Shown here: positions 1 through 8,261 of the stretch, piece after piece
Layout: each line of letters opens with the position of its first letter
Numbering within the stretch: the first letter of the stretch is position 1
DNA from: Phytoactinopolyspora mesophila
GTDB lineage: Bacteria > Actinomycetota > Actinomycetes > Jiangellales > Jiangellaceae
Reading direction: 5' to 3'
Length of the DNA stretch: 64,000 bases
NCBI RefSeq assembly: GCF_010122465.1
Contig: NZ_WLZY01000001.1
Coordinates: forward strand, 682,001 to 746,000
The notes under the pieces: generated by a model
Told to the model about the DNA's origin: nothing
Seen by the model: only the letters and a program-made list of their open reading frames with translations
The model's database searches: none
Position numbers and translations under genes: made by a program

Positions 1-1866
1 TTCTCGTTCAACGACCCACGCGGAATGTGCGACCGGTGCCAGGGGCTCGGCAGCGTCGACGAGATCGACGTGGAGCGGCTCGTGGACAGGGAGCGCTCGC
101 TCAACGGTGGGGCGCTTCGGTTCCCGGGCTTCACGCCCGGCACGTATCGCTGGAAGCGCTACGTCGAATCCGGGTTGTTCGACAATGACAAGCCGTTGCG
201 GCTCTACACCGGCGATGAGTGGCACACCCTGCTGCACGCCACCGGGATCAAACCTGAGCGCCCCGGCCCGGGCTGGCCCCCGACATCCACATACGAGGGT
301 GTGTTGCCGCGTTTCCGTCGCAGCTTCATCGACGTGCACCGGGACAAACTCCCGGCGGACGTCGCTGCCGCGGTGGACGAGGCCGTCGTCCGGCAGACCT
401 GTCCGGACTGCGGCGGAGCACGACTCAACGCCACGGCGCTCGCCGCCAGGATCAACGGGCTCGGCATCGCCGATTGGATGGCCGAAGAGGTCGAGGACTT
501 GATCGAAATCGCGGCCGCTGTCGACGCACCACTGGTCAAAGGGGTCGTTTCCGGTATCGTCGAGCGGCTTGAGTCCCTCGTCGGCGTCGGGCTCGGCTAT
601 CTCACCCTGGGCCGAGACACCCCGAGCTTGTCCGGCGGCGAGGCCCAGCGGGTGAAGCTGGTCCGCCATCTGGGGTCTAGCCTGAGTGGGTTGACCTATG
701 TTCTCGACGAGCCCAGCGTGGGCCTACATCCGGCCGACGTCAGCCGGGTCAACACTCTGATCCGCCAGCTGCGGGACAAGGGCAACACGGTGGTCGTCGT
801 GGAGCACGATCCGGATGTCATCGCCATTGCCGATCACGTCATCGACCTCGGTCCCGGCGCGGGCGTCGCGGGCGGCGAGGTGGTCTACTCCGGTGACCTG
901 GCAGGACTGAAATCGGCGGACACCCCGACCGGCGCCAGCGTACGGCGGCGCGCACCGTTGAAGACCGACGTCCGCACCCCGGCCGGCGCCATCGACGTCA
1001 CCCACGCCGGTCGCCACAACGTGGGCGAGGTCAGCTTTAGTATCCCGAAGGGTGTGCTGACCGCCGTCACCGGCGTTGCCGGCTCCGGCAAGAGCACGCT
1101 GATGACCGAGATCCTGCCGGCAGCCGTCGGGAACGTGGTGGTGATCGACCAGGCGCCGGTCCTCGGCTCACGGCGGTCCACACCCGCCAGCTACGCCGGA
1201 GTGCTCGATCCGATCCGGCGTAGCTTCGCCCGGGCGCACGGCGTCGGCCCGGGCATGTTCAGCGCGAACTCTGACGGCGGCTGCCCGGAGTGCAAGGGGC
1301 TGGGCATGGTGCAACACGATCTCGCCTTCATGGATCCGGTCACCATCGTCTGTGAATCATGCGACGGCACGCGTTTCCGCCCGGAGGCGTTGGCGTACTC
1401 GCTACGGGGACGCAACATCGCCGAAGTGCTCGCGATGACGGTGACCGAGGCGATGGTGTTCTTCGATGAGCCGCGGATCGCCGGCCCTCTGCGGATGCTC
1501 GACCGCGTCGGCCTGGGCTATCTGTCGCTGAACCAGCCACTGACCACACTTTCTGGTGGTGAGCGGCAGCGTCTCAAGCTGGCCCGGGAGTTCGAGACGG
1601 CCGGCGGGATCTACGTGTTCGACGAGCCGACGACCGGTCTTCATCAGGTGGATACGCTGCGGCTGGTCAGGCTGCTGGACCGTCTGGTTGATCAAGGCAA
1701 CACGGTGATCGTCATCGAACACGACATCGACGTGATCAACCGGGCTGATTGGATCATCGGCGTAGGCCCAGGTGCCGGCCGCCACGGCGGGCGTATCGTC
1801 TTCGAAGGACCGTCGGCGATGTGGGCCCAGGCCCCGCCGTCGTTCAGCATGTCGTGTCCCGGGTGA
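1..1866 (+). CDS. UvrA-like excinuclease ABC-family ATPase (5' end outside window)
   Basis: The reading frame is open from the first base, so the N-terminus with the first Walker A lies outside the window. In the visible 621 residues the order is a CDRC zinc-ligand pair, [10 protein letters not shown], the first ABC signature [11 protein letters not shown] (about residue 210), Walker [11 protein letters not shown], an H-loop in VVEHD, the second Walker [10 protein letters not shown] (about 358), a CPEC...CESC zinc finger, the second signature [11 protein letters not shown] (about 517) and FDEPTTGLH. This is the twin-cassette layout of UvrA. The protein ends soon after the second cassette and no uvrB or uvrC is visible beside it. 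I infer a UvrA paralogue of the kind often linked to drug tolerance rather than the housekeeping repair protein; the missing N-terminus leaves this open. Confidence 0.85.
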   Translation, partial: FSFNDPRGMCDRCQGLGSVDEIDVERLVDRERSLNGGALRFPGFTPGTYRWKRYVESGLFDNDKPLRLYTGDEWHTLLHATGIKPERPGPGWPPTSTYEGVLPRFRRSFIDVHRDKLPADVAAAVDEAVVRQTCPDCGGARLNATALAARINGLGIADWMAEEVEDLIEIAAAVDAPLVKGVVSGIVERLESLVGVGLGYLTLGRDTPSLSGGEAQRVKLVRHLGSSLSGLTYVLDEPSVGLHPADVSRVNTLIRQLRDKGNTVVVVEHDPDVIAIADHVIDLGPGAGVAGGEVVYSGDLAGLKSADTPTGASVRRRAPLKTDVRTPAGAIDVTHAGRHNVGEVSFSIPKGVLTAVTGVAGSGKSTLMTEILPAAVGNVVVIDQAPVLGSRRSTPASYAGVLDPIRRSFARAHGVGPGMFSANSDGGCPECKGLGMVQHDLAFMDPVTIVCESCDGTRFRPEALAYSLRGRNIAEVLAMTVTEAMVFFDEPRIAGPLRMLDRVGLGYLSLNQPLTTLSGGERQRLKLAREFETAGGIYVFDEPTTGLHQVDTLRLVRLLDRLVDQGNTVIVIEHDIDVINRADWIIGVGPGAGRHGGRIVFEGPSAMWAQAPPSFSMSCPG

Positions 1867-1889
1867 TCGTCACCGATCACACCGGCAAC

Positions 1890-2333
1890 TCAACGGCCGA
1901 TGAGGCGCTGCCCGGGGCCGACGGCCCGGATACCGGATGCCTTCAGAGCCGCCCACATCGTGACCTGATTCGCCGTGAGGACCGGCTTGCCGAGTGTGTG
2001 TTCCAACGGGCTGATCAGATCGTAGGTGGGCAGGTTGGTGCAGCTCACGAAGACCGCCTCGGCCTCGGGCCGGTCGGCCTGTTCGATCAGGGCGCGGGTG
2101 GTCGAGTACGGGACGGTCCAGATGCGCCCGTCCAGTCCCAGATGCGCACTGCCCGCAACCGAGATCCCTGCGGCGTCGAGGAACTGACCCAGGGCGTCCC
2201 CCAGTTCATCGGCATAGGCCGTGCTCGACGAGCATTGAGCCGCGAAGCTGTCGAGACTCGCTTGGCACGCTGAATACCCATTGTCGCGTCCGGTATCGCC
2301 GTCCTTGTGGGAGCACTCAGCGTGCCAAGGCAT
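1890..2333 (-). pseudogene. 5'-truncated Asp/Glu racemase / maleate isomerase family remnant
   Basis: The last 100 or so residues fit the C-terminal half of the maleate isomerase/arylmalonate decarboxylase family: a VFVSCTNLPTYDLI segment with the C-terminal catalytic cysteine, then LGKPVLTANQVTMWAAL. Family members have about 240 residues; here only 147 codons are open and the N-terminal half with the first catalytic cysteine is missing. The first 25 or so residues do not look like the family and come from a 13-bp inverted repeat region (2261-2273 and 2317-2329), which suggests the gene was broken there. It lies 15 bp behind the padR gene on the same strand. It is unlikely to make an active enzyme. 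Confidence 0.6.
2261..2329. repeat. 13-bp inverted repeat at the break of the racemase remnant
   Basis: Arms CTTGGCACGCTGA (2261-2273) and its exact reverse complement (2317-2329) are separated by 43 bp. The pair sits where family similarity of the neighbouring remnant is lost. It may mark a rearrangement junction or a hairpin between padR and the remnant. Confidence 0.6.
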
Positions 2334-2348
2334 ACCGGGAGTTCTTGC

Positions 2349-2945
2349 TCAACCGGGCCAGCTCAGGGCCCCTGATTCGATCTCGGCGATCGTCTTCTCA
2401 ATCCACGCGACCTCGGCCTCGTGCATGTGCAGCGCATACTCGGCCTCGAGCACGAAAAGGCGAGGTTTCCCCTCGGCGTCGAGCTCTGCCAGCGCGGCCT
2501 GGTGTTCGTCCCGAAGCTGCTCGACGACCCCCCGCAGGCGTTCGGCCCGCTGCCGGAGCGCCGACGTCGCGTCCGCCGGCTCGAGCACGCCCAGGTACGT
2601 GACGGCGGAGACGAACGCCGGGAACTCCTCGGCCGGGAAGCGCACGAGCTCGTCGACCCAGTCGATCAGCGCTGCGCGGCCCGCGTCGGTGGGACCGTAC
2701 ACCGTGCGCTCGGGGCGGGAGCCGACCTGAACCTTCTCGCGTGCTTCGATCCAGCCAGCGCGTTCCAGCGCCGCCACCACGTCGTACAGGGAGCCGGTGC
2801 GGACCTTGAAGGAGCGGTCCAGGCTGCGTTCGCGGAGCTCCGCGGCCACCGCGTGCGGATGCATCGGACGTTCGTGAAGAAGTCCGAGCACCGCCAGGCC
2901 CAGCAGGTTGGACACCGGCCGGCGTTTGGTCCCTGCCTTACTCAT
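2349..2945 (-). CDS. PadR-family transcriptional regulator
   Basis: A 198-residue protein with the PadR winged helix at the N-terminus (LLGLAVLGLLHERPMHPHAV, then TGSLYDVVAALERAGWIE) and a helical C-terminal dimerisation part as in Vir/PadR-like regulators. PadR proteins repress efflux or detoxification genes and respond to small molecules. The gene starts 56 bp behind the stop of the FAD oxidoreductase on the same strand, so the two may share a transcript. Its target is not evident; the oxidoreductase is the obvious candidate. Family assignment is firm, specificity unknown. Confidence 0.85.
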   Translation of the reverse strand: MSKAGTKRRPVSNLLGLAVLGLLHERPMHPHAVAAELRERSLDRSFKVRTGSLYDVVAALERAGWIEAREKVQVGSRPERTVYGPTDAGRAALIDWVDELVRFPAEEFPAFVSAVTYLGVLEPADATSALRQRAERLRGVVEQLRDEHQAALAELDAEGKPRLFVLEAEYALHMHEAEVAWIEKTIAEIESGALSWPG

Positions 2946-3001
2946 CCCTCTACACCGCCTCCGACTGATCGGTGCCGACTATACAGAGCGGACAACGCGG
3001 C

Positions 3002-4642
3002 TCAGGTACGCAGCACGGCCATCGCGGCGGCCCGGCCGGGAATGCCGCTGACTCCACCACCCCGACGCGCACCCGCGCCACAGACCAGGATCCGGGGATG
3101 CTCGGTCTCGACACCCCATCGGCCGACGTCATGCGCGGCCTCCGCGAACGGCCACGAGAGGTCCTCGTGGAAGATGTGCCCGCCCGGCATGCCGAGGTGT
3201 TCCTCGATGTCGATCGGCGTGTGGGCCTCGAGGCACGGACGCCCGTCGTCGTCGCGCAGCAGGCACTCTTCGATCGGCTCAGCAAGCATGGAGTTCAGCG
3301 ACGCCAACAGGGATCGCACAGCCGCGCTCCGGGCCTGCTCGTTGTCCTCCCGGAACAGTCGCGCCGGCATGTGCAGCCCGAACAGAGTCAGGGTGTGCAC
3401 GCCGTCGGCGCGCAGGGACGGGCTCAGAATGGAGTCGTCGGTCAGCGTGTGGCAATACACCTCACACGGCGCCACCTCGGGAATCCGACCGGCCGCCGCC
3501 TGTGTGAAGGCGGCGTCGAGCTGAGTCATCGACTCGTTGACGTGGAACGTACCGCTGAAGGCGACGTCTGGATCGACGTCCGCCCGCAACCGCGGCAATC
3601 GCCGCAGCAACATATTGACCTTCATCTGTGCACCCTCCGGCGCCTCTGCCGGGCTCTCCCCCAGCAACCGCCGCAGCATGCTGGGTGCACAGCCCGCCAG
3701 TACGTAGTCACCCCTCACTTCGTACTCCGAGCCGTCGGCGCCGGCCACGGCGACGGCGCCGGACGGGTCCAGCGCGGTGACCTCCGCCCCGGTCACTATC
3801 TGCGCTCCCGCCTGAAGCGCCGCCATGTGCAACGCGCCGCTGACCGTCCCCATACCGCTGACGGGTACGTCCCAGCGGCCATGGCCGTTGCCGATCACGT
3901 GGTAGAGAAAGCAGCGGTTCGGCAGTAGCGAGGCATCGCCGGGGTCGGCGAAAGTGCCGATGAGCGCGTCGGTCAGGACCGTTCCCCGGACGACGTCGCT
4001 CTCGAAACGGGAAGCGACGTGGTGCCCGATGGGTTCCTCGAACAGGATCCGCCAGGTCTCGTCGTCGTCGAGCATCGCCCGCAGCTGGGCCCGTGACATC
4101 AGCGGTTCGGTCATCGTCGGGAACAGCCGGTCCGCGGCGCGCTCAAGCCTGGCGTGGAACTCGGCCCATGCCGCGTACTCCGCCGCCCCGCCGGTCAGCG
4201 CGCCGAACGACGACGCGGTGGCGGCGACGTCGTCCGCATCCACGAGCAGGCCGCCGTTGTCCACCGGCGTGAACGAGGAGTACCGACGCCGGCGCAGGGT
4301 GATCGGCAGCTCGAGCTCGGTGATGATCCGCCGGGGAAACAGCGATACCAGATACGAGTACCGCGAGAGCCACGCGTCGACGCTCGGAAACACCCGGCTC
4401 GAGACGGCGGCGCCGCCGACCTGGCCGAGACGCTCGAGGACCAGCACCCGGCGACCTGCCCGGGCCAGGTACGCGGCCGCGGTCAAGCCGTTGTGACCGG
4501 CGCCGACGATCACGGCGTCATACCGTGCGGCGATGGTCAGCACATTACCGGCCGCCCTCTGCGCCTTCACCGGCGTCGGCCGGGCGCGGCCGCTCTGGTG
4601 GTGATTGTCGGTGTTGTTCGGCCGCGACCGCTTCGGTGTCAT
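3002..4642 (-). CDS. Phytoene dehydrogenase-like FAD-dependent oxidoreductase
   Basis: The FAD-binding Rossmann motif DAVIVGAGHNGLTAAAYLARAG followed by VLVLERLGQVGGAA places this protein in the phytoene desaturase/amine-oxidase superfamily. The C-terminus keeps a second nucleotide-contact segment (HIFHEDLSWPFAE, RILVCGAGARRGGGVSGIPG), typical of the broad subgroup usually annotated as NAD(P)/FAD-dependent oxidoreductase rather than of true carotenoid enzymes. No other carotenoid gene is nearby, so a carotenoid role is not supported. The ATG at 4642 adds about 33 basic residues before the domain; a GTG at 4543 just before the FAD motif is an equally plausible start. Confidence 0.75.
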   Translation of the reverse strand: MTPKRSRPNNTDNHHQSGRARPTPVKAQRAAGNVLTIAARYDAVIVGAGHNGLTAAAYLARAGRRVLVLERLGQVGGAAVSSRVFPSVDAWLSRYSYLVSLFPRRIITELELPITLRRRRYSSFTPVDNGGLLVDADDVAATASSFGALTGGAAEYAAWAEFHARLERAADRLFPTMTEPLMSRAQLRAMLDDDETWRILFEEPIGHHVASRFESDVVRGTVLTDALIGTFADPGDASLLPNRCFLYHVIGNGHGRWDVPVSGMGTVSGALHMAALQAGAQIVTGAEVTALDPSGAVAVAGADGSEYEVRGDYVLAGCAPSMLRRLLGESPAEAPEGAQMKVNMLLRRLPRLRADVDPDVAFSGTFHVNESMTQLDAAFTQAAAGRIPEVAPCEVYCHTLTDDSILSPSLRADGVHTLTLFGLHMPARLFREDNEQARSAAVRSLLASLNSMLAEPIEECLLRDDDGRPCLEAHTPIDIEEHLGMPGGHIFHEDLSWPFAEAAHDVGRWGVETEHPRILVCGAGARRGGGVSGIPGRAAAMAVLRT

Positions 4643-4947
4643 TCCCCCGCTGAAGCAGCGCAGCCATAGTCATGGTGTGCCAAACGGCCATGTGGATCCC
4701 CCTCCAAGCCATGCAGTACCACTAGATTGCTGGTACCGGACGTCTTGATCAACCCTGACAGCCGGATTTCAGGGGGCGGCCAGGGATCTCCCTGAGACCT
4801 AAGCCGACTGGGCTACCACCAGAGTGACACGGCTCATGCCGGATCTGAAGGCCGTGCGCCCCTGAATCGGCGAGTTCTCACCAACCGCGAGGGTTCTCAT
4901 CGCCGGCAGGTGAGCCTTCTTGTCCGTTCGACGTGAAAGACGCGTTT
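4643..4947. other. Intergenic stretch without recognised gene
   Basis: About 305 bp between the start of the oxidoreductase and the end of the methyltransferase gene, both read leftwards. Presumably it holds the promoter of the oxidoreductase and the 3' end of the methyltransferase transcript. Short dyads are present (for example CAGGGATCTCCCTG near 4782), but no coding region, RNA gene or clear operator could be supported. Confidence 0.4.
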
Positions 4948-5808
4948 TTATGGCTCCACAACCGGCTGGTAGGCGGAGACCCGCACCGACGCGGTGACGC
5001 CGGTGCGCTCCGGGAGTTCAGCGAGTTGCCGGACCAAGGTGTCTTCGTCCAGGTGATGAGCGCTCGGCCCCATGCGGATCAGATTCCCGATGTCAGTGGG
5101 GCCGAGGTCCATCGCAAACGTCAGTTCATGACGTGATCTGCGGCGGAAGCACGTGGCGAGCGTTTCGTCGACGCGTTCGTCCTTGCGTTCGTCGATCGTG
5201 AGCATGCCGAAGCGGTCCACGAGTTCGCCCAGGTGGCCTGGCAGCGGAGTGACCACACCGAGCAGCCCGTCCGGACGCACCACCCGGTGAAATTCGGCGG
5301 CGTTACGCGGCGCGAAGACATCGAGCACCACGGCGGCTGATCCAGACCGGATCGGTAGGCCTCGCCATACATCCGCCCCCACGGCTGCCATGCGCGGATG
5401 CGCACGGGCGGCACGGCGAAGGGCCGGCACTGACACATCTGTGGCCACACCGTACGCGGCGGGCAGACGTTCGAGCACGTCGGCGAGATAATGACCGGTA
5501 CCGGCGCCCACGTCCACGATCAAGCCGCCGGCCGATCCGGCCCCGGCGGGCGGGCCGGCGACGGCGTCCGCGAGCGCATCCGCGATCGGCCGGTAGAAGC
5601 CGGCGTCGAGGAACCCCGCACGAGCCGCGACCATCGTTGCGGTATCGGCGCTGCCCGCGGGTTTGCGGCCGGACAGCAGGTTGACGTAGCCCTGCCGGGC
5701 GACGTCGAAGCTGTGTCCTTCCTCGCAGCGTAGCGCCTGGCCGGACTCGGCGAAACCGCCGCCACACACCGGGCAGATCAAATTCTGGAGGACGGCTACT
5801 GGCAGCAC
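4948..5808 (-). CDS. RlmA-type 23S rRNA (guanine-N1)-methyltransferase family protein
   Basis: A 286-residue SAM-dependent methyltransferase. The N-terminus has the RlmA/TlrB zinc site, CPVC at residues 12-15 followed by Cys28 and His32, then HSFDVARQGYVNLL, which is diagnostic of the family. The SAM-binding glycine motif VDVGAGTGHYL follows near residue 105. RlmA enzymes methylate G745 or G748 of 23S rRNA, and the G748 enzymes (TlrB) give resistance to tylosin-type macrolides; which base is modified cannot be told here. The start is a GTG with a weak ribosome binding site. The next gene rightwards is divergent. Confidence 0.82.
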   Translation of the reverse strand: MLPVAVLQNLICPVCGGGFAESGQALRCEEGHSFDVARQGYVNLLSGRKPAGSADTATMVAARAGFLDAGFYRPIADALADAVAGPPAGAGSAGGLIVDVGAGTGHYLADVLERLPAAYGVATDVSVPALRRAARAHPRMAAVGADVWRGLPIRSGSAAVVLDVFAPRNAAEFHRVVRPDGLLGVVTPLPGHLGELVDRFGMLTIDERKDERVDETLATCFRRRSRHELTFAMDLGPTDIGNLIRMGPSAHHLDEDTLVRQLAELPERTGVTASVRVSAYQPVVEP

Positions 5809-5979
5809 GCCACGATCCTGCCAGCCATGCCGATCGTCCGGAAATCCGGCGCGGAGCGGCCGGGGGCATGAGAGACTATGAGCGATTGAGCGAATTGAGT
5901 CGCCGCGTCAATTACCTCGCCGACGGGCGCCATCACGCGTAGGATCTTTTCGTCGCAAGCAGATAGGGAGTGCGAGCAA

Positions 5980-7110
5980 ATGTTGGCCGCTCACCGCCGC
6001 GAACTCATCCTCGACGCCGTCCGCAGCCGTGGCAGCGTCCGGCTGCGCGATCTCATCGACGAGCTGGGGGTCTCCATGGCGACGGTGCGGCGGGATGTGA
6101 CCGACCTCGCTGAGCGGGGTCTGGTCGCCCGGACACATGGTGCGATCAGCCCCGTGCATTCGGCCAACGGAGATCACTCTCCACCTGCTCCGCGTGCTCA
6201 CAGCCGGCCGGCTCCCACGGATTCCGCCCTGCCGGGCGCGGGCTTGACCATCGGCATGCTCGTGCCGTCGGCCACGTACTACTATCCCGAGGTCATCCGT
6301 GGTGCGCGTGCCGCGGGCGCCGACCTCGGCGCCCATCTGGTCCTCGGCATCTCCCACTACAACCCGGAGGCGGATCGCAGCCGGATCGATGAACTGCTGG
6401 CCGGCGACGTCGACGGATTGATCATCACGGTGAGCGATCAACTCGCTTCCACCAACGCGACGGCGGACTGGCTGGCCGCACTACCGGTACCCGCGGTGCT
6501 GGTCGAACGCCCAGCCGAACTCGGAACCGGCTTGGAGCATCTCGACTCCGTCTCCTCTGATCACGCGTACGGCGCTTGCCTGGGCGTCAGGCATCTGGCG
6601 AACCTCGGGCATCGATCCATCACGCTCGTCACCCGCAGAGACAGCCCCAACCGGGCGCTGGTCGAACGCGGATATCAGGCGGGCATCCGCGAGATGGGCA
6701 TCGGGCCGCTACCCGCGGTCACCACGCCGCATCCCGAGGTCAACCCGGCAGAGTTCGACGAGGCGATCTCCGGCGTGGTCGCCGATGTCACCCAGCGGCA
6801 GGTCAGCGCTGTGTTGGTGCACAACGACCAAGACGCGATCGTGATGATTCAGCGGCTGCATGCGTCCGGCGTGCGAGTTCCCGACGATGTCGCGATCGTG
6901 GCGTACGACGACGAAGTCGCCGCCATCATCGATACTCCTCTGACCGCCATCGCGCCACCCAAACATGCGGTCGGCAGGGCCGCGGTCGAGCTGCTAATCG
7001 CTCGACTCGCTCATGTCGATGAGCGACCAGTGCAGCACCTAAGCATGCTCCCTGAGCTGCGGATACGGCAGTCATGTGGTGCCACAGTTGCGAGCTTAAC
7101 TGATTCGTAA
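5980..7110 (+). CDS. Hybrid regulator: DeoR-type HTH fused to LacI-type sugar-sensing domain
   Basis: The first 60 residues are a DeoR-type helix-turn-helix (RRELILDAVRSRGSVRLRDL, then ATVRRDVTDLAERGLV). Residues 85-376 are instead a periplasmic-binding-protein-like sensor of the LacI/GalR type (TIGMLVPSATYYYPEVIRGA, ISHYNPEADRSRIDELL, VDGLIITVSD, DVAIVAYDDEVAAIIDTPLT). Classical DeoR proteins carry a phosphosugar isomerase-like domain, so the combination predicts sensing of a free sugar. It is the first gene of the rightward uptake cluster and has an AGGGAG ribosome binding site. It probably controls the dehydrogenase and Opp-type importer behind it. Confidence 0.85.
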   Translation: MLAAHRRELILDAVRSRGSVRLRDLIDELGVSMATVRRDVTDLAERGLVARTHGAISPVHSANGDHSPPAPRAHSRPAPTDSALPGAGLTIGMLVPSATYYYPEVIRGARAAGADLGAHLVLGISHYNPEADRSRIDELLAGDVDGLIITVSDQLASTNATADWLAALPVPAVLVERPAELGTGLEHLDSVSSDHAYGACLGVRHLANLGHRSITLVTRRDSPNRALVERGYQAGIREMGIGPLPAVTTPHPEVNPAEFDEAISGVVADVTQRQVSAVLVHNDQDAIVMIQRLHASGVRVPDDVAIVAYDDEVAAIIDTPLTAIAPPKHAVGRAAVELLIARLAHVDERPVQHLSMLPELRIRQSCGATVASLTDS

Positions 7111-7163
7111 CCAAATCTATGCCTTGATTAACCTAGACACCACACCGACATTGAGTGAATGAT

Positions 7164-7173
7164 GCGTTAACGC
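7164..7173. promoter_or_regulatory. Palindromic operator candidate GCGTTAACGC
   Basis: A perfect 10-bp palindrome with a central HpaI site lies between the hybrid regulator and the hydroxyacid dehydrogenase, 24 bp before the ATG of the latter. Its position fits an operator for the upstream regulator. No binding can be shown from sequence. Confidence 0.35.
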
Positions 7174-7197
7174 TCACACCGCTCATCGGAGGTGTCA

Positions 7198-8211
7198 ATG
7201 CGCCGTCGTCGCCCGCAGACGCTCGTCGCGATGGGAAACGGCGTCGCACGCCAGATTCTCACCGAACCCGTCCAGGCCCGGCTGCGTCGACTCGTCGACG
7301 TCGATCCGCACTTGGTCGCCACGGACCTGCTCAACGACCAGGTTCGCCCGGCCCTGACGGAGGCCGAGGTACTTCTCACCTCCTGGGGATGTCCGCGGCT
7401 CAGCACTGAGGTGCTGGCCGCCGCGCCGCGGCTTCGCGCCGTCGTGCACGCTGCGGGATCGGTCAAGCCCCACATCACCGACGCATGCTGGGAGCGAGGC
7501 ATCCAGGTCTCGTCAGCAGCCAGCGCCAACGCGGTCCCGGTAGCCGAGTACACCGTGGCAGCCATCCTGTTCGCGAACAAACACGTGCTGGAGATCGCCG
7601 GCGACTACCAGCGCAGCCGCGAGTGGGTGGATTGGACCGCCCTCTACCCCGGGCTCGGAAACTACCGGAAGACGGTCGGCATCATCGGCGCCTCGCGGGT
7701 CGGGCGCCGGGTGATGGCGTTGCTGAAGCCCTTCGACATGCATGTGTACCTGGCCGATCCGTACGTGAGCAACGACGAGGCGCGCGCCCTGGGCGCGCAA
7801 CTGACGACCCTCGACGACCTCGTGGCCTCGAGTGACGTCGTCAGCCTGCACGCGCCGGCCCTGCCGGACACCTACCACCTCATCGGTGCCGACGAGCTCG
7901 CCCGGATGCGCGATGGTGCTGTGCTGATCAACACCGCCCGGCCCTCGTTGGTTGATCAGAAAGCGCTTACCAAGGAGCTCGAAACCGGCCGGCTGCGGGC
8001 CGTGCTCGACGTCACGGAGCCGGAGCCGCTGCCCGCCGACTCGTCCTTGTTCGATATGCCGAATGTCCTGATCACGCCTCATATCGCCGGCTCGCTCGGC
8101 GATGAAGTGTCTCGTATGGCCGAGAGCGCGCTCGAGGAGCTCGACCGATATACCCGCGGGTTGCCATTCGCGCACCCCGTGACGCCCGACGATCTCGCCC
8201 GATCCGCCTGA
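7198..8211 (+). CDS. D-isomer-specific 2-hydroxyacid dehydrogenase family protein
   Basis: A 337-residue NAD(P)-dependent dehydrogenase. The Rossmann motif TVGIIGASRVGRRVMALL lies near residue 160. The family's catalytic Arg (INTAR), Glu (DVTEPEP) and His (ITPHIAGS) are all present; the usual INTARG is INTARP here. The reaction is reversible oxidation of a 2-hydroxyacid, often a sugar acid, to the 2-oxoacid. Position between a sugar-sensing regulator and an importer suggests it handles the imported compound. GGAGG at 7188-7192 favours the ATG at 7198 over the in-frame GTG at 7192. Confidence 0.85.
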   Translation: MRRRRPQTLVAMGNGVARQILTEPVQARLRRLVDVDPHLVATDLLNDQVRPALTEAEVLLTSWGCPRLSTEVLAAAPRLRAVVHAAGSVKPHITDACWERGIQVSSAASANAVPVAEYTVAAILFANKHVLEIAGDYQRSREWVDWTALYPGLGNYRKTVGIIGASRVGRRVMALLKPFDMHVYLADPYVSNDEARALGAQLTTLDDLVASSDVVSLHAPALPDTYHLIGADELARMRDGAVLINTARPSLVDQKALTKELETGRLRAVLDVTEPEPLPADSSLFDMPNVLITPHIAGSLGDEVSRMAESALEELDRYTRGLPFAHPVTPDDLARSA

Positions 8212-8261
8212 CCGGACCGTCAACGAAGACCCATTCCGCACCAGGGAGAAGGAGTGCTGGT

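Noticed and set aside
2421-3928. Long + strand open frames opposite padR and the oxidoreductase
   Set aside because: Composition and lack of domains mark them as shadows of the minus-strand genes.
3002-4642. Carotenoid desaturase (crtI)
   Set aside because: Only the general FAD fold fits, and no crtB, crtE or related gene is nearby.
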